Positions 37,946-49,719 of a stretch of 64,000 nucleotides of DNA are shown piece by piece. The position numbers were made by a program, and so were the translations under genes. Source of the stretch: Erigeron canadensis (taxonomy: Eukaryota; Streptophyta; Magnoliopsida; Asterales; Asteraceae). The first letter of the stretch is position 1. Every line of letters starts with the position of its first letter. The stretch is taken from contig NC_057763.1 in the NCBI RefSeq assembly GCF_010389155.1, positions 39,414,645-39,478,644 of the forward strand, written 5' to 3'. Below the pieces are notes generated by a model that did no database searches, had not been told where the DNA came from, and saw only the letters and a list, made by a program, of their open reading frames with translations.

Positions 37946-38230
37946 ATTTAAATAGTTGTCTAACATGTATTACTTGTGGAATATATTATTTGTTCTTTGT
38001 GTTATAATGTCTTATTTCATAATTGAGGTTCACTTTTGTTTAATTTTCTTGAAAAAGTTGTAACTATATTTTAAATCCCAATAAATATTTTAAATCCCAA
38101 TACATTATCTAGTTACAACTTTTTCAAGAAAATTAAACAAAAGTGAACCCCAATTATGAAATAAGACATTATAACACAACGAACAAATGATATATTCCAA
38201 AACTAATACATGTTAGACAACTATTTAAAT
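37946..38230. repeat. 121-bp near-perfect inverted repeat with 43-nt loop
   Basis: The left arm 37946-38066 and the right arm 38110-38230 are complementary with five mismatches in 121 positions and no gaps. The loop carries TTTTAAATCCCAATA twice. Transcribed, this would form one of the longest hairpins in the window. It lies 30 bases from the left MIR164-like hairpin. No flanking target duplication could be named, so it may be a foldback element or a young inverted duplication. Confidence 0.9.
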
Positions 38231-38259
38231 TTTTTTGCAATTGATTCACACTATAAGAA

Positions 38260-38365
38260 GGTGATCATATCCACGTTGGAGAAGGAGCATACGCGCAATT
38301 AACTAGGTACAAATTCACGTCCATGTAATGACGCGTACCTGCTTCTCCAACAAAGATACATCACC
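38260..38365 (-). ncRNA. MIR164-like hairpin, diverged copy
   Basis: The - strand transcript would fold into a 106-nt hairpin. Its 5' arm carries TGGAGAAGCAGG then TACGCGTCA (38349 to 38329), where canonical miR164 reads TGGAGAAGCAGGG then CACGUGCA. One G of the GGG is missing and the 3' half differs. The 3' arm is largely complementary. The hairpin has the same length and outer pairs (GGTGA/TCACC) as the copy at 41036. A TATA-like TTATAAATA lies on the - strand at 38458-38466, about 93 bases upstream. With the altered core the product may no longer act on miR164 targets. Confidence 0.65.
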
Positions 38366-38457
38366 TATGCATCTACATTATTGTATAGGAATGCAAATGG
38401 GGGAGTGTGATAGGAAATCAGTTTATAGCCTATATTGGCATTGGGTAGGTGGTAATG

Positions 38458-38466
38458 TATTTATAA
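38458..38466 (-). promoter_or_regulatory. TATA box for the left MIR164-like locus
   Basis: Read on the - strand the bases are TTATAAATA, in a block (TTTATAAGTGC with CATTGGGTAGG beside it on +) that matches the one beside the right locus. Confidence 0.5.
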
Positions 38467-38659
38467 GTGCAAACAATGGCATAATACTTAGAGTATTATA
38501 TGTTGTTGTTATTGTCCCTACGCCACCATCACATGAAACAGAATCACAAAGCCAGAAGTGTGTTTCCTGCAAGGTTGGGTTGGTTGGGCGTTGTGGGATA
38601 AGGTAACATTTGGAAGTTTATTCCTTTGCGTGTTGTGGCTAATGTATTTGATTACATTG

Positions 38660-39436
38660 TGGTGCGAGGTGGGGGTCGGGTGGTCTTTATTGGATTCGGT
38701 TTGAGACCTTCATGCTATCCACACTTCTGTTTTTCTTTTGAGAAATGATTCTAGTATACCACATATTGTATCATTCACTTGGACAATATGTTGTATCCTT
38801 TGTACAATACGATAAATCTATCGAAACAGTGATACGAATATCAATACTCTTTTCTTTTTGTTATTGCGAGTAATTGTTGACACTGAGAAACCATTAGGTT
38901 CGAGGAGTGCAATGGAATTTAAATTGGAAATTTTTACTTTCAAAATTCTTCTCAAAATCATTTTAAGTTAGGTAATGATTGAATCCGAATACAATGAGTC
39001 ACTTTAGTTGGTGGAATTTGAGACTATCTAACTTCATTTTTTTTTAAATGAAAATTTTTTAATCAATGTTGAATTAGTACAAAATTCCATTGATTAAAAG
39101 AATTTATTTCATTTCAAACCTTATCGGGCAGTGAAAGGAATCACTTATATTTGCCTATCATGACCTTTGCCCTATGTTAGTTTCACTACATAAATACGGT
39201 CGACGGTTCCACTACATAATTATGATCGAAGACCACCCTCACTGATTAGAAGTTATTCTAACATAACATATGTACGTATTGACGATTCAAACAAAAGACA
39301 CAAAATGATGCAAGTGGAGCTCGAAAAAATAAAAAAATGTTAGACACCCAAAAAAAAATAACGAAAAATCATGGAAAACACCTCGTAACTACTAGGCTGA
39401 TATGACTTGAAGAAGACAACATTTCGATGCTTCCAA
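38660..39436. other. Spacer between the two MIR164-type loci, part 1
   Basis: AT-rich sequence with no gene recognised; small inverted repeats near 39050-39100 (TTAATCAATG / CATTGATTAA). It ends at a hAT-like element. Confidence 0.35.
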
Positions 39437-39902
39437 CAAGGGCGTAGCTACCATAGGGCGGGGAGGGGCGCCTGACCCTTCGAAATTTTTTTTTTCCGAT
39501 GTAGGGGTTATATATGTTTCGTGTAGAATTTTTTTGATATATTCGGTTTCGTCCCCCTATTTTAATTGTGAAAATTTTTTTATACACAAAGCAATATAAT
39601 TAATCTATTACATTTTACATAAGCTCATTCAAAATTATTTAGCTCAAACTAAAACCCATAACCTAATTACTTACTTAGCCCATAACTTAGTTGAATCGAA
39701 CCAAGTATCAACCGTTTGTCTCTTTTTTAATGTTTACTTTTGTCTTGGACAAGTGTTTAGGTTTTTAGTGATTGAAACATTTTTTTTATAATAATAGTAT
39801 TAATTTTTGACCCGACCCGAACATATTACCCGGAAAATAGTGTTACGAAAAAAAAAATTTAGATCCCGACCCCTCACTCAAAAATTTCTAGCTTCGCCAC
39901 TG
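39437..39902. mobile_element. hAT-type non-autonomous element
   Basis: The 466-bp element begins CAAGGGCGTAGCTACC and, complemented, ends CAGTGGCGAAGCTAGAA. Both sides carry the 8-bp target duplication GCTTCCAA (39429-39436 and 39903-39910). It is the same general TIR type (CAGNGGCG) as the element inside the LINE, but a different family. It lies between the two MIR164-type loci. Confidence 0.88.
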
Positions 39903-39910
39903 GCTTCCAA

Positions 39911-40511
39911 CCACAACTTTTGTGATATTAATAACAAATTTATCTTGATATTAGTTAAAACTCTTCATGATATTTCCAATCCTATGTTTAACTTTATAAA
40001 ACTCTAGAGTACATGCTATCTTATGTTTATAGAACTATAGAATACATGTCTTTTGAGACTATTGTCGATATCTTTACCTAAAAAATGTCACCTGAAAAAT
40101 GTCACCAGTTTGAATATGTTTCTAATCTACTCAAAGATGATTTAATTTTACCGGGAGTCGGTGATTGGGGCGGGGGAATTAGGATCATTTGGGTCCAAAA
40201 TATCCAAATAACTATAAAGTGAGAGTTTATTTGTCGTTTTAAACCTTTGTATCACCATAAATATTTTAGGGAATAACTTAGGTACTTTTAAAGAAAGCAT
40301 GTTCTTATCAATTGTATTTTTTTTCCCCCTTAAATTTCCATTGTCATACCTTGAAAGTAGTTAAATGTATACATTATATTATATCTTTCACTTAAAATAT
40401 TGTGAGAAAAAAACACATCGCTTACATGTCTTTAGAAATATACAAGTTATCCGACGTCTAACATAATTATAATCACATGCTGTTTCAAATATAATATATA
40501 ATAATACTCAT

Positions 40512-40550
<39 letters not shown>

Positions 40551-41035
40551 TTCTGTAATTTCAATTACGTTCCTCTTCTACTTTTTTTTTTTTTCTTTTT
40601 CAAACTCGAGAACAAATAAAGAGTATCCGAATGTAGGCGAAAAGCCAACTTGGTAAAACACTAAAAGGTCCTCCTGGCTCTTTTCCTACATACATCCCCT
40701 GCATTGAAAAAAGTTAAATTCACAAAACAAAGCAAAACACTTTTTTCAGATAGTTAACAATATTAAATATGACCACGATACATATAAGATTATTGGTTTA
40801 ACTACATTTTAGACGTTCGATCCTCGTTCTTTATTGAATTATATATAGCATTTTCAATAATATCTAGATTGAGCCGCATTTAGAAAAAGAATTGAACCAT
40901 GCCAATTATTTAATTCAAAGGTATATATCGCAACATGTACAAGTAATACTCGTAATATCATACAATAAACTAAATACAAATGACGTATCGCCATACAATT
41001 GATTAGAAAGCTATCGACGACTTTACGCACAAGAA
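39911..41035. other. Spacer between the two MIR164-type loci, part 2
   Basis: AT-rich, with a (TA)n run at 40517-40547 and a CT/T-rich tract after it. The - strand downstream part of the right MIR164 transcript should end in the right-hand portion. No coding gene was recognised. Confidence 0.35.
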
Positions 41036-41141
41036 GGTGAGCAAACCCGTATTGGAGAGGAAGAGTACGCGCAATAAACCTGAGAACGAATTCGTTTCTA
41101 TCATTGCACGTACCCTGCTTCTCCAACATAGATCGTTCACC
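41036..41141 (-). ncRNA. MIR164: MIR164 precursor hairpin with a position-14 variant
   Basis: miR164 guides cleavage of NAC transcription factor mRNAs (CUC and NAC1/ORE1 types) that set organ boundaries and senescence. On the - strand, 41125 down to 41105 gives a 21-mer matching known miR164 at 20 of 21 positions; only position 14 differs (T for C): TGGAGAAGCAGGG, T, ACGTGCA. It is on the 5' arm, as in known MIR164 genes. The 3' arm (41050-41073 complement, TGCGCGTACTCTTCCTCTCC) pairs with it with two mismatches and a few G:U pairs, and pairing extends outward to GGTGA/TCACC. A TATA box lies upstream on the same strand. A position-14 U would make a G:U pair with the usual target base, which is normally tolerated. 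Confidence 0.9.
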
Positions 41142-41260
41142 TATATATGATAATATGATCTATATCTAATTAAGAAATGTACCAGCTAGCTAGACTACTA
41201 GTGTGTATGTGTTGTGAGTAGTTTCAGTTTATGGTGAGTTGCCATTGGGTGGTGGGTGGG

Positions 41261-41269
41261 TATTTATAG
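41261..41269 (-). promoter_or_regulatory. TATA box of the right MIR164 locus
   Basis: On the - strand the bases are CTATAAATA, 120 bases before the hairpin. This places the transcript start near 41235 by the usual 30-base rule. The context is shared with the left locus, which supports real promoter function. Confidence 0.65.
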
Positions 41270-41520
41270 GTGCATACACAAGCTAGGCATCGATCACATA
41301 TAGAGAGAAAGAAAACACTGGATCGGAGACATCGAGTAGCAATGTTGTTTGTGCCCTGCCCCCACGTCACCATCATCATATATGAGCTCACAACCAATCG
41401 AGGAGTGTATGTTGTTTTGCGAGGTGTCCTGTGGGGTTGGATAACGTAACGCTATGTAATGTTTATTGCTTTGCGTGTAGTGACCAATTTTATTATTTTG
41501 ATTACATTACTTGCATATAT
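41270..41520 (-). promoter_or_regulatory. Conserved upstream region of MIR164
   Basis: Blocks here recur upstream of the left locus in the same order. Examples are CCACGTCACCATCA versus TACGCCACCATCA, GGGGTTGGATAACGTAAC versus GTGGGATAAGGTAAC, and CTTTGCGTGTAGTG versus CTTTGCGTGTTGTG. Conservation after duplication suggests these are regulatory sites. Confidence 0.5.
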
Positions 41521-41808
41521 ATTGTGGGGCTTTTGGGTTTCTTCAGTTTCAAACCATAATGCAATTCAATCCCATTTTTTTTTTAATTTTATCTACCAAT
41601 AAACTATAACAAAATTAACATATTCTTAAAACGACATGTGCTGAAATCTTTTATTGACACATGTCCTTTTAATAATTAATTAATTTTATTAATTTAGTTT
41701 TCTTAGTTGTATATAAATTCAATTTTCTTATTAGACATATAATTAAACTCTAACTCTTAACTTATTAATATAAAAGACACTTTTTCTTTTGCAATTCTTC
41801 AACTCCTA

Positions 41809-42700
41809 TTACTTATATTAATTATAACGAGCAATAGTACTCGCACAATGCGACGGTGACATGTTGGGTGATAGGTCATAGGAGGTGATAAGTTGTGTGA
41901 TAGCCAAATACCTTAGCCGTATGGGCTCCGCCCCGGATTTAAAGATTCGTCGAAAGTATATCGAATGGCATCTCTAATGAAAGAGCATGAAATTTTAAGA
42001 ACACCCATACAATTTTTATAATTTATCAATATACGGTTTTCGAGATAAAAGATTTTGAATAAATTAGAGGAATAAAATGATTTATGGAGGAGAGAGAAAA
42101 AAAATAAGTGGTTGAAATTTGAGAAGAGAAAAAAAAATGAGTGATTGAGATTTGAGAAGAGAAAAAAAAAGAGTGGTTAGAATTTAAGGGTATTATAGGT
42201 ATAGGGGTGAGTTATTTTAAGAACTCATAAAAAAAAAAGAACTCAAGAACCATTCTGGACCACACATTCTTTTCCTCTTTCTCTCTCTTCAATTAAATAA
42301 TAAAATTCACCAAAATCATTCAAAATGTTATAACTCACAAACCGTAAATCGTTAGACAAAACAAAAAGCATGGGTAATCTTAAAATTTCGTCCTATTTCA
42401 TTAGAGATCCAATTCGATATACTTTTAACGACTTTTAATTTCCGTTTTCTTTTTGGTAGTTACACATAACTTACACATGTGTAGGTTGAACAAAAATTAT
42501 GATTCGGAACGGGTTTCGCCCTTAAGGATATTCATAAACCAAAGCTATTGGGGGTGATAGGTCATAGGGTGATAGGTCATAGAGGGTGATAGGTCATAGG
42601 GGGTGACCAGTGAGGGGTGATCTACCTAACGGGCTCCGCCCTTAGCCGCTATTCCTCCGCTATGGACTGACGGGCTCCGTCCTTGGCTACTAATAATCTT
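41809..42700. mobile_element. Foldback element with GTGATAGGTCATAG minisatellite; possible Helitron-like end
   Basis: Arms at about 41934-42050 and 42330-42443 are inverted copies over about 115 bp, roughly three quarters identical (GTATATCGAAT, TCTCTAATGAAA and GAAATTTTAAGA words). Outside them, GTGATAGGTCATAG occurs once on the left (41869) and three times on the right (from 42554), and GGGCTCCGCCC occurs on both sides. The left edge, TACTCGCACAATGCGACGG, resembles the GC-rich ends of plant Helitrons. No 3' CTRR end was fixed, so the class is open. Confidence 0.45.
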
Positions 42701-43600
42701 CTGAGATTTTAAGAAACAACAAAATGATTTATAAGATAGTATAGATAAGTTATTAATATGAAGATTTCAAAATTTTGAGTTTAGGATCAAAAATCACAAG
42801 GTTATATACTATCATCCACTATGTTTACAGTTTCGATTTTAATGTGATTCTAAAAATTTAAGGTAAATCTGAAACTATAACTAAATATATATATATATAT
42901 ATATTATGGGATTATTATTACTTTACTGTTTATTATAATTTAGTTTCGATCATCGATTTATTTTAACCACAATTTATTTCATATTCACGAATCATGTATG
43001 AGGCATGCTTGAATTTTTTTGTGATACAATCTATATAGCTACCATAGTATCAGTGTATATATATATCTACTGTCTAAATTAATTATTGTTAGCTGCTGAT
43101 TCATTTAACTCTTGTACAGGAAGGCCTGTATATATTATTATTTTTGTTAGGTATTTCATATGAATTCCATGAAGAAGAAGAAAAAAGTTATTGTTGATCA
43201 GTAGTTTTTTTCCCCCTTTCTATTGCCTTTTAGCAGTAACCTCACGGAAATCAGGTGTACTTATTACCTTGTTCAAGTTGGGAGTTTGAATACCAAAGGA
43301 CCTTTAATTTGGTTTGTATTTAAATTAAGTGATTCACTATAAACCAAGTTATGGTTTTGGTCTCTCAACAAATTGTAAACAAGGGCGTCTCATTTGTTTT
43401 CGGGGGCGAAAGCAAATTTTATATATACAAGCTTATTCATTGTAAATTTGACATACTAATACTCGACTATACTATAGCTTAGAGACACTTTTGGTTTAGT
43501 TGCTTACAACTCAATATAAAAGCCCTTGACGCACACATAACTTTACACTCAAAAGTGGTAATATCGTAGTTTTAACAGCTACACCCTTTACACTCCCAAT
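42701..43600. other. AT-rich intergenic sequence
   Basis: Nothing was identified except a (TA)n run near 42885-42903 and a possible SINE head at 43222-43310 (AGCAGTAACCTCACGG, GGGAGTTTGAATACC). Confidence 0.35.
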
Positions 43601-43614
43601 GACGTCGTCTTACA

Positions 43615-43800
43615 CGGTTTATGGGGGAGGTTTAGATGTAGACAGTCTTACCCTTACCAAAGATAGAGAGACTGCTTTCAGGTTCTATTATCTACCAAAT
43701 ATTGAAAAAGACCTATAGTCTTGCTGGGTGTGGGGACTGAACCTATAACCTACAAAGACAAGGGCTCCAACCACCCAGTTGGTTTTAATATTCGCCTCTG
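43615..43800 (-). mobile_element. Au-like SINE
   Basis: On the - strand it reads CCAACTGGGTGGTTGGAGCC (box A region), then GGTTATAGGTTCAGTCCCC (box B region). The 3' body has GGTAAGGGTAAGACTGTCTA, close to the conserved GTAAGACTG body of angiosperm Au-type SINEs. Ends are approximate. Confidence 0.55.
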
Positions 43801-46800
43801 AACAAATGAAATTAAATACTGAACTACTTGAATGAGGGATACATGATCTACACTTCGAATATCGAATATTGCTAGCTCAAAAGTCTATTATATATATTGG
43901 TTGTTGTATGCTGAATATTGTCAGGTCAAAAGTCTATTATATTGGTTGTTTATTGTATTCATGTATTAGAAGATTGAAAAAATATTCGTGTGTCAAAAGA
44001 CATCATCTTCTCGATGTAGATTGATATTACACTACTTGTTATCATATAGTAAAATATTCTTAGAGTTGAATATCAACGTCAACAAAACTCAATCTCAACA
44101 TAAATAAGCCGTGCGGGTTGAAGTGGGAAGAACCCCCGGCTATACTTTTGTATAATGTGAAACTAACAAAATCAAGTAATGGTACATAATTAGTTGTTGA
44201 TTGTAAAGGAAAAACATAGAAAGAAAAATGTCATTCTAATATGTCTAATTTTCTAGTGAAAATGTTATTCTACTTCGTATTAATTATTACAGGAAAAATG
44301 GTCGGATGTATTGTGTAATGTGCAACCGGCCTTTTACAGTCCTACGGTCAAGTTGGGATTGGTTGATGGCTTATACGAGTTTAGGGGTCTCGTTTTCCTT
44401 TGACCTAGCTTTTTGGAATGGGTTCGACGCCTAGCTTATGAGTTGATGCGAGCTTATTATAGGTTGGGTACTACACTTTTACACCTAGCTAGTAATCTAT
44501 GATTACATAATACTTGAGCAATAACAATTAAGTTCGATCCCCACTTGCAAGCAGGTCTCAAGCAGATGGTACGTCATCCGGCCATTTGGACAGGGACATA
44601 TATCTATATCCACTTAATTGGCTGAAGTAGTTAGGGGAGGCTCTTCTATGTCTGCAAATAACTACGTTCCATTTATGAAGACTAAAAAAGGATAACTGGA
44701 TAAGTATTGTTTGTATATAACATGTGTTGTACCTTGTAAACGACATGGGTTTAACGTAATGACTATATGCTTTTACGACATAATTTGTAAGCTCATCTCT
44801 ACCATTAGATCAATAAAGGTTTTTTTTTTTGTCTAACTAAGCAATTCCACACAATTTTTTCTCACATATTTACAAAAAATGCCTAGTATGGTATGACATA
44901 TATCACATGAACCAAAGGCTCAAGGTGGCCGGGATCAATCATAGAGTTAGTTATACTTCTATATAAGTTTGTAATGGTCATGTATTTGGCTATCTAATGA
45001 TACATCATGATCAACTGGATGATGATTGCTAATTACAGATATCTAATTAATTTATCTTATCTTTTTGTTCATATAACATGCGTCTATCAATGTATGTTCT
45101 TACCTATAAGAGCATCTATATATTAGTGGTATATCTTACTCTAAATGTTCAGCATAGAACGAAGTGGACGACCGGCCGAGGTCCGATCTTTTAAAGGGTC
45201 CGACTTTTTTTTTATGCATATATGTAAAAAATATATGTTGTTAACAAAGTCCGTTACAAATTTTAATATTTATCCAAAAATTAAACAATAGTACTTAACA
45301 AAAAAAACTCAAGTAACAATTTGATATAACAGTTACCATCGTTTTTATATCTTAGTTTATATAATTATAATTGTAGCATCTATCTTCCGGACATTTTTTT
45401 TTCACGGCCAAGGTTTATAAATCCTCGGAGACGGCCTTGATGTTCAGGTATCATATATGTTGATCCATATATTGATGAGTGTTACTTGTGTTATTTTTCT
45501 AAATCAGGAAAATTGTGCCTAAAATATGTGCCTTTGAAAGAAGCATAATATATAGGCATACTTTTGCTGATGAGTTTGTGAAATAATATAAATTATAGAT
45601 ACTTATATATAAATATTCAGTGATGAGCCACTCAAGAGATCGAGTGTGCTTTTTAGTTTTCAGTTCCAATATTGAACACTATAAACATACAAAAACTGTT
45701 ATGCTTAATTTGTTGAAATTTGACTTAAGAAAATATCTAAAACTTGACAAGGAAAAGGGAAAAGAAAATGATTACAAGTACATAAATGGATGAAGTCATA
45801 TATTGGAGTCAGTAGTGGTAGTATGTGTAGTGTGGGAGTAAAAATAAATTAAATAGGGGATGGGGCATTGGCGTGTAACACCAGAGCTGGGCATTGGATT
45901 ATTACTATTTATTGCTATGCAAATCTGTATATACAAGTCATGGTACTGCTATGGATAAATGCTTCACTGTCAAAACTCCAATCATGCCCCCAATATTCAA
46001 CAAGACCTGATGCACGCCCTTTGACTTGTGCTATGTGTGTAATCAAGAGACAACTACATGACAAATAGATTCCTCCCTTGCTCTTGTCATCCCCTCTCCA
46101 TATTATTCTTTTTCCCCTTTCAATTTTTTGGCTTTTTTTTTTAGCATATAATATCTTAATCATGTTTGCGTTAAAGAGCTATCTTATTAAATAGATTCAA
46201 TATTTAAACATCTCAATGAGAAACTATTATCTCCAGACTCGACCAATCTGGAGAAAAAACTCTTCCAGACCTATCATAACTAGAATTTTAGATATACGCG
46301 TAGCTAACACATCCAGATAATAACATAAACCTAATACTTATACTTACAAAGAGTTTAGTAGTATTTGTGGTTCGATTTAAGTAGTATTTTAGTGATAGTT
46401 TATATAGAAACTAGACTATCTTGTAATTTGGTCAAATACTTGACGAAAACCTCATATCTTTCTTTCATTACGATATTTTAAGTTCTTGATAACAAGTCTC
46501 TAAGGTTTTGCTGTTATCAATATTGATGAAATATGTGTCTTACAAGAAAGAAATTTTAGACGCTTAAAAAAAAAGCTAAAATAGGAATTCAACGGTTAGT
46601 TCATACTGTATCAAAAAACATACACTTGATACATAATCTTTCATCATACGCATAGAGATTATGGTATGTGTCAACACCTATTTCACTCAACTCATGTTAA
46701 CTTTTCATTTTGATACGTATCATCATCACATAAATAGAAGGATTTGTATACAAAATGTACAAGAAATTAACATTATCATTCTAATCATTGACGGAGAATA

Positions 46801-48184
46801 ATCTAGACTGCCGTTTGTCACTAAAATTCATCCTAATCATCACTATCAATATATATGAATTCTTATTTTTTAAATATTTGAGATGAATACCTTTGTGTAT
46901 CGATCTATTATTAGCTGGGTTGTATACTTGTATTTAATTAATACCTTTGTGTACTTGCTTAAGATTTTGTTGCCCTTCCATCTATTTTCGTAATGTGGCT
47001 GTTAATTTCTTTTCACAAACTTGTGATACCTTCATGTGTATGAAAGAGTGTTACTATTTTTTTTTATCACTCATGTTGTAATGACTTATAATACAAAGCC
47101 CATCCAAAGAATGTAAGGTAAGCCATTATGAGAACCGACCCTCAAAAATATTGCATGGTGCGGGAAAAGTCCTAAATAGGGAGTACACTTGGTGACCACA
47201 TGTACGTCAAAGTGATTATACTTTGCAATGAGCATATGAACCCATATTTATATGTACGTTACATGGACCAGAGAGTTTTCATTTATTTATTTTTATAAAA
47301 AAACAAGTTAATGGCCAAGTTACATTAAACTCTTTCTTTCGATAAATGGCCCAAAAATGTTTTAAAAAAAACAGTAGGGACCTGAAGCTCTGTATTTTTA
47401 AAGTAGATGTAAGTAATTGATCAGTGGCTTAGGCATAGCGATCCTATATTAATAATGATTAATGATATATCCTATATTTGTTATTGTAGTTTAGGTAGAC
47501 AATGGAAACAGCCTCTCTACTTAGGTAGATGTAAGATCTGCCTACATATTAACCTCTCTCATACACCGTCAAGGTATTGGGGTTCAAAACCCACAAAAGA
47601 TGGCACTAAGCAGTTTCTTTCTTTTTTGTTCTTGTACTTTTAGATCTTACTAATCAACAAGATGTTGACAAATTTTGTATGTGGCTTTTTAGATGTATTG
47701 TGGTAATTAAAGATGTAAGCATATGAGTGAGTAGTAAACAGTAGATAACACATATGTTTAATAAACACTCAATTAACGGACATTTCTGCAATCAATTGTA
47801 TTACTTCAAGTTGTGTAACAATCAGAGAACCTACAATTTTGGGTTTTCATTTTTCAAGTCGATTTAGTACAAAAAAAAAACAACATTTATACCTTTATCA
47901 AAAGATAGAAAGATCATTTATAGAAAGATTTCTCAAATAATTATCAAAAATGACTCTTTTTTCATAAAACATAATTTTTGCTTACTTTAAAGTGTTTTGT
48001 TAATGAAAACCTTTAACGTCATTATTAGTCACAAATTTTCTTATAAAATTTTAGGGTGAACTTTTGTATTAGAAATACGAGTTTTTTTTATAGTACAAGT
48101 TAATGACAATTGTTAGAAAAATCCTTTTTTGGGACACAATTTCGAAAGTTAAACATTTAAAGGGGGGAAAATAAAAAATCCTTG
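43801..48184. other. Gene-poor intergenic region left of MED28
   Basis: No gene was recognised. A MITE fragment related to the 13130 element occurs near 45514-45555 (GTGCCTAAAATATGTGCC, TAGGCATACTTTTG). Bases 45165-45440 contain inverted-looking GGCC-rich ends (GACCGGCCGAGGTCC, GGAGACGGCCTTGATG) around an AT-rich core and may be another non-autonomous element. Open frames at 45868-46068 and its antisense have no family features. Confidence 0.4.
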
Positions 48185-48506
48185 AGAATCAGAAGCAGTT
48201 TGTCCCTCCCCTCACAAAAGCGGCACTGTCCACCGGCGATCTCAATCTCCGGTCTCTTACGTCATCCAAATCTTCAGTTCAAGTAATTAACTTTTAATTA
48301 ATTATTTATTTGTATGTAATAGTTGTTTTACAAGTTGTTGCAATTCCAGCATATATATAATAATGAAAAGAATTCAAATTTTTAGGGTTTAAGAGAACAA
48401 TAGGGATCTGTATCTATAGGTTTCAATAGAGGTTGCTTAACTCGTTAGGGTTTTAAACTACTGTTTGTATTGCGTTGTTTTATTGTAGTAATAATTTACT
48501 GAAAAT

Positions 48507-48681
48507 ATGGCGGAAAGACAGACAGGGGAGCAACACCATGATACTTGGGCAGCAGATGATATGATCGGATATGTGAAGGCAATGGAGGCCGCTTTACTCC
48601 CTTGTCTTCCTGCCAGAGAGCTTCAAGCTATTGATCGATCTCCTCATCCTTCACATCAGAGTTAGTTTAGTTTTTGTCTCC

Positions 48682-48712
<31 letters not shown>

Positions 48713-49719
48713 CAAAGTGCTAGGAATTTGGTGTGAATCGTGCAATCTGCGGCATCATGGAAACATTTTCTAGAATAGCTATGATTTGTTAATCCTGACC
48801 CCGGTAGCTAGCGTCAGTTAGGAGAACCCGGAAGATGTAATATGTGTCGAACAGGATATAAGCCAGGGATGCTTACAATGTCGTAAATCATTTCATTTGA
48901 AAGAAATCATTTTGCCATTTTAGTATAGTTTTTTCACTCATACTAAACGCGTTTTAGGTATGTAGAAAGTACAAAGATATGTTGGTGCTTTAGTTAAACG
49001 AATCCAGGCCTTCTTTCTTTGCCAATCCCTTCATTAGTTAAAGCAGCATAACAATACTAAGCACCTTGTATCCCCCTCCCCTCTTTATATAATTCAAGTC
49101 ACTAATCTAGGCTGCCGTTTTCTGGAATTGTGTTCTCTTCGTTCTATAGAGCCTGTATCAAGAAAAACTTTTTGAAACTTTCTCGTTCAAACATGTAATA
49201 AGTGGTCTAGTAGAATTTACCCTCAATATGCTCATGAAATGACTATCTCGCTACATACAGTTTTGTAGCTTGTTTATTTTTTTTTAACTGTACTTGTCTT
49301 TGAGTTCTATTTTCATGATTATTCAACTAATGGTCCATTTGTTTTATATTTCTGACCTAGTTGATGTGGAGAGACATGCTAGAGATTTTATGGAGGCTGC
49401 CAAAAAACTCCAACTCTACTTTATTGGTCTGCAACGCGAGGATCAGCCAACGAAAGAAGAACTCTTGCAAAAGGTAATGAATGCCTGGATGACGATAATG
49501 AATTATATTCTGTGTTTAAACGTTACAGTTGAGAGGACATGATTAAGCAACGAGTATACTTGAAACCTTTTTAAATAAATGCAGGATATTGCCATGATGG
49601 AAGCAGAACTGAAGACGAAGACTGAACTTATCAAGAAACAGGAAAGACTGATTCAGGGGTGGAGAGAGGAGTTAAAAGACCAATTAGAAAGACACAATTC
49701 CGAATTAGAGAGGGTTTAG
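48507..49719 (+). CDS. MED28: Mediator of RNA polymerase II transcription subunit 28
   Basis: MED28 is a head-module subunit of Mediator, the co-activator that links transcription factors to RNA polymerase II. Exons 48507-48660, 49361-49473 and 49585-49719 give 133 residues with matching phases. The short variable N-terminus (MAERQTGEQHHDTWAADDM) is followed by the conserved MEAALLPCLPARELQAIDRS, PHPSHQIDVERHARDFMEAA and KKLQLYFIGLQREDQPTKEE. The C-terminal third, DIAMMEAELKTKTELIKKQE onward, is a predicted coiled coil ending in HNSELERV. The 5' UTR seems to hold an intron (about 48279-48489). The frame is intact and length is normal for plants. Confidence 0.94.

Noticed and set aside
38260..38365. 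miRNA read from the + strand of the left hairpin
   Set aside because: The + strand arm also starts TGGAGAAG because the hairpin is nearly symmetrical, but it matches miR164 less well over its 3' half, and the TATA box and conserved flanks point to the - strand.
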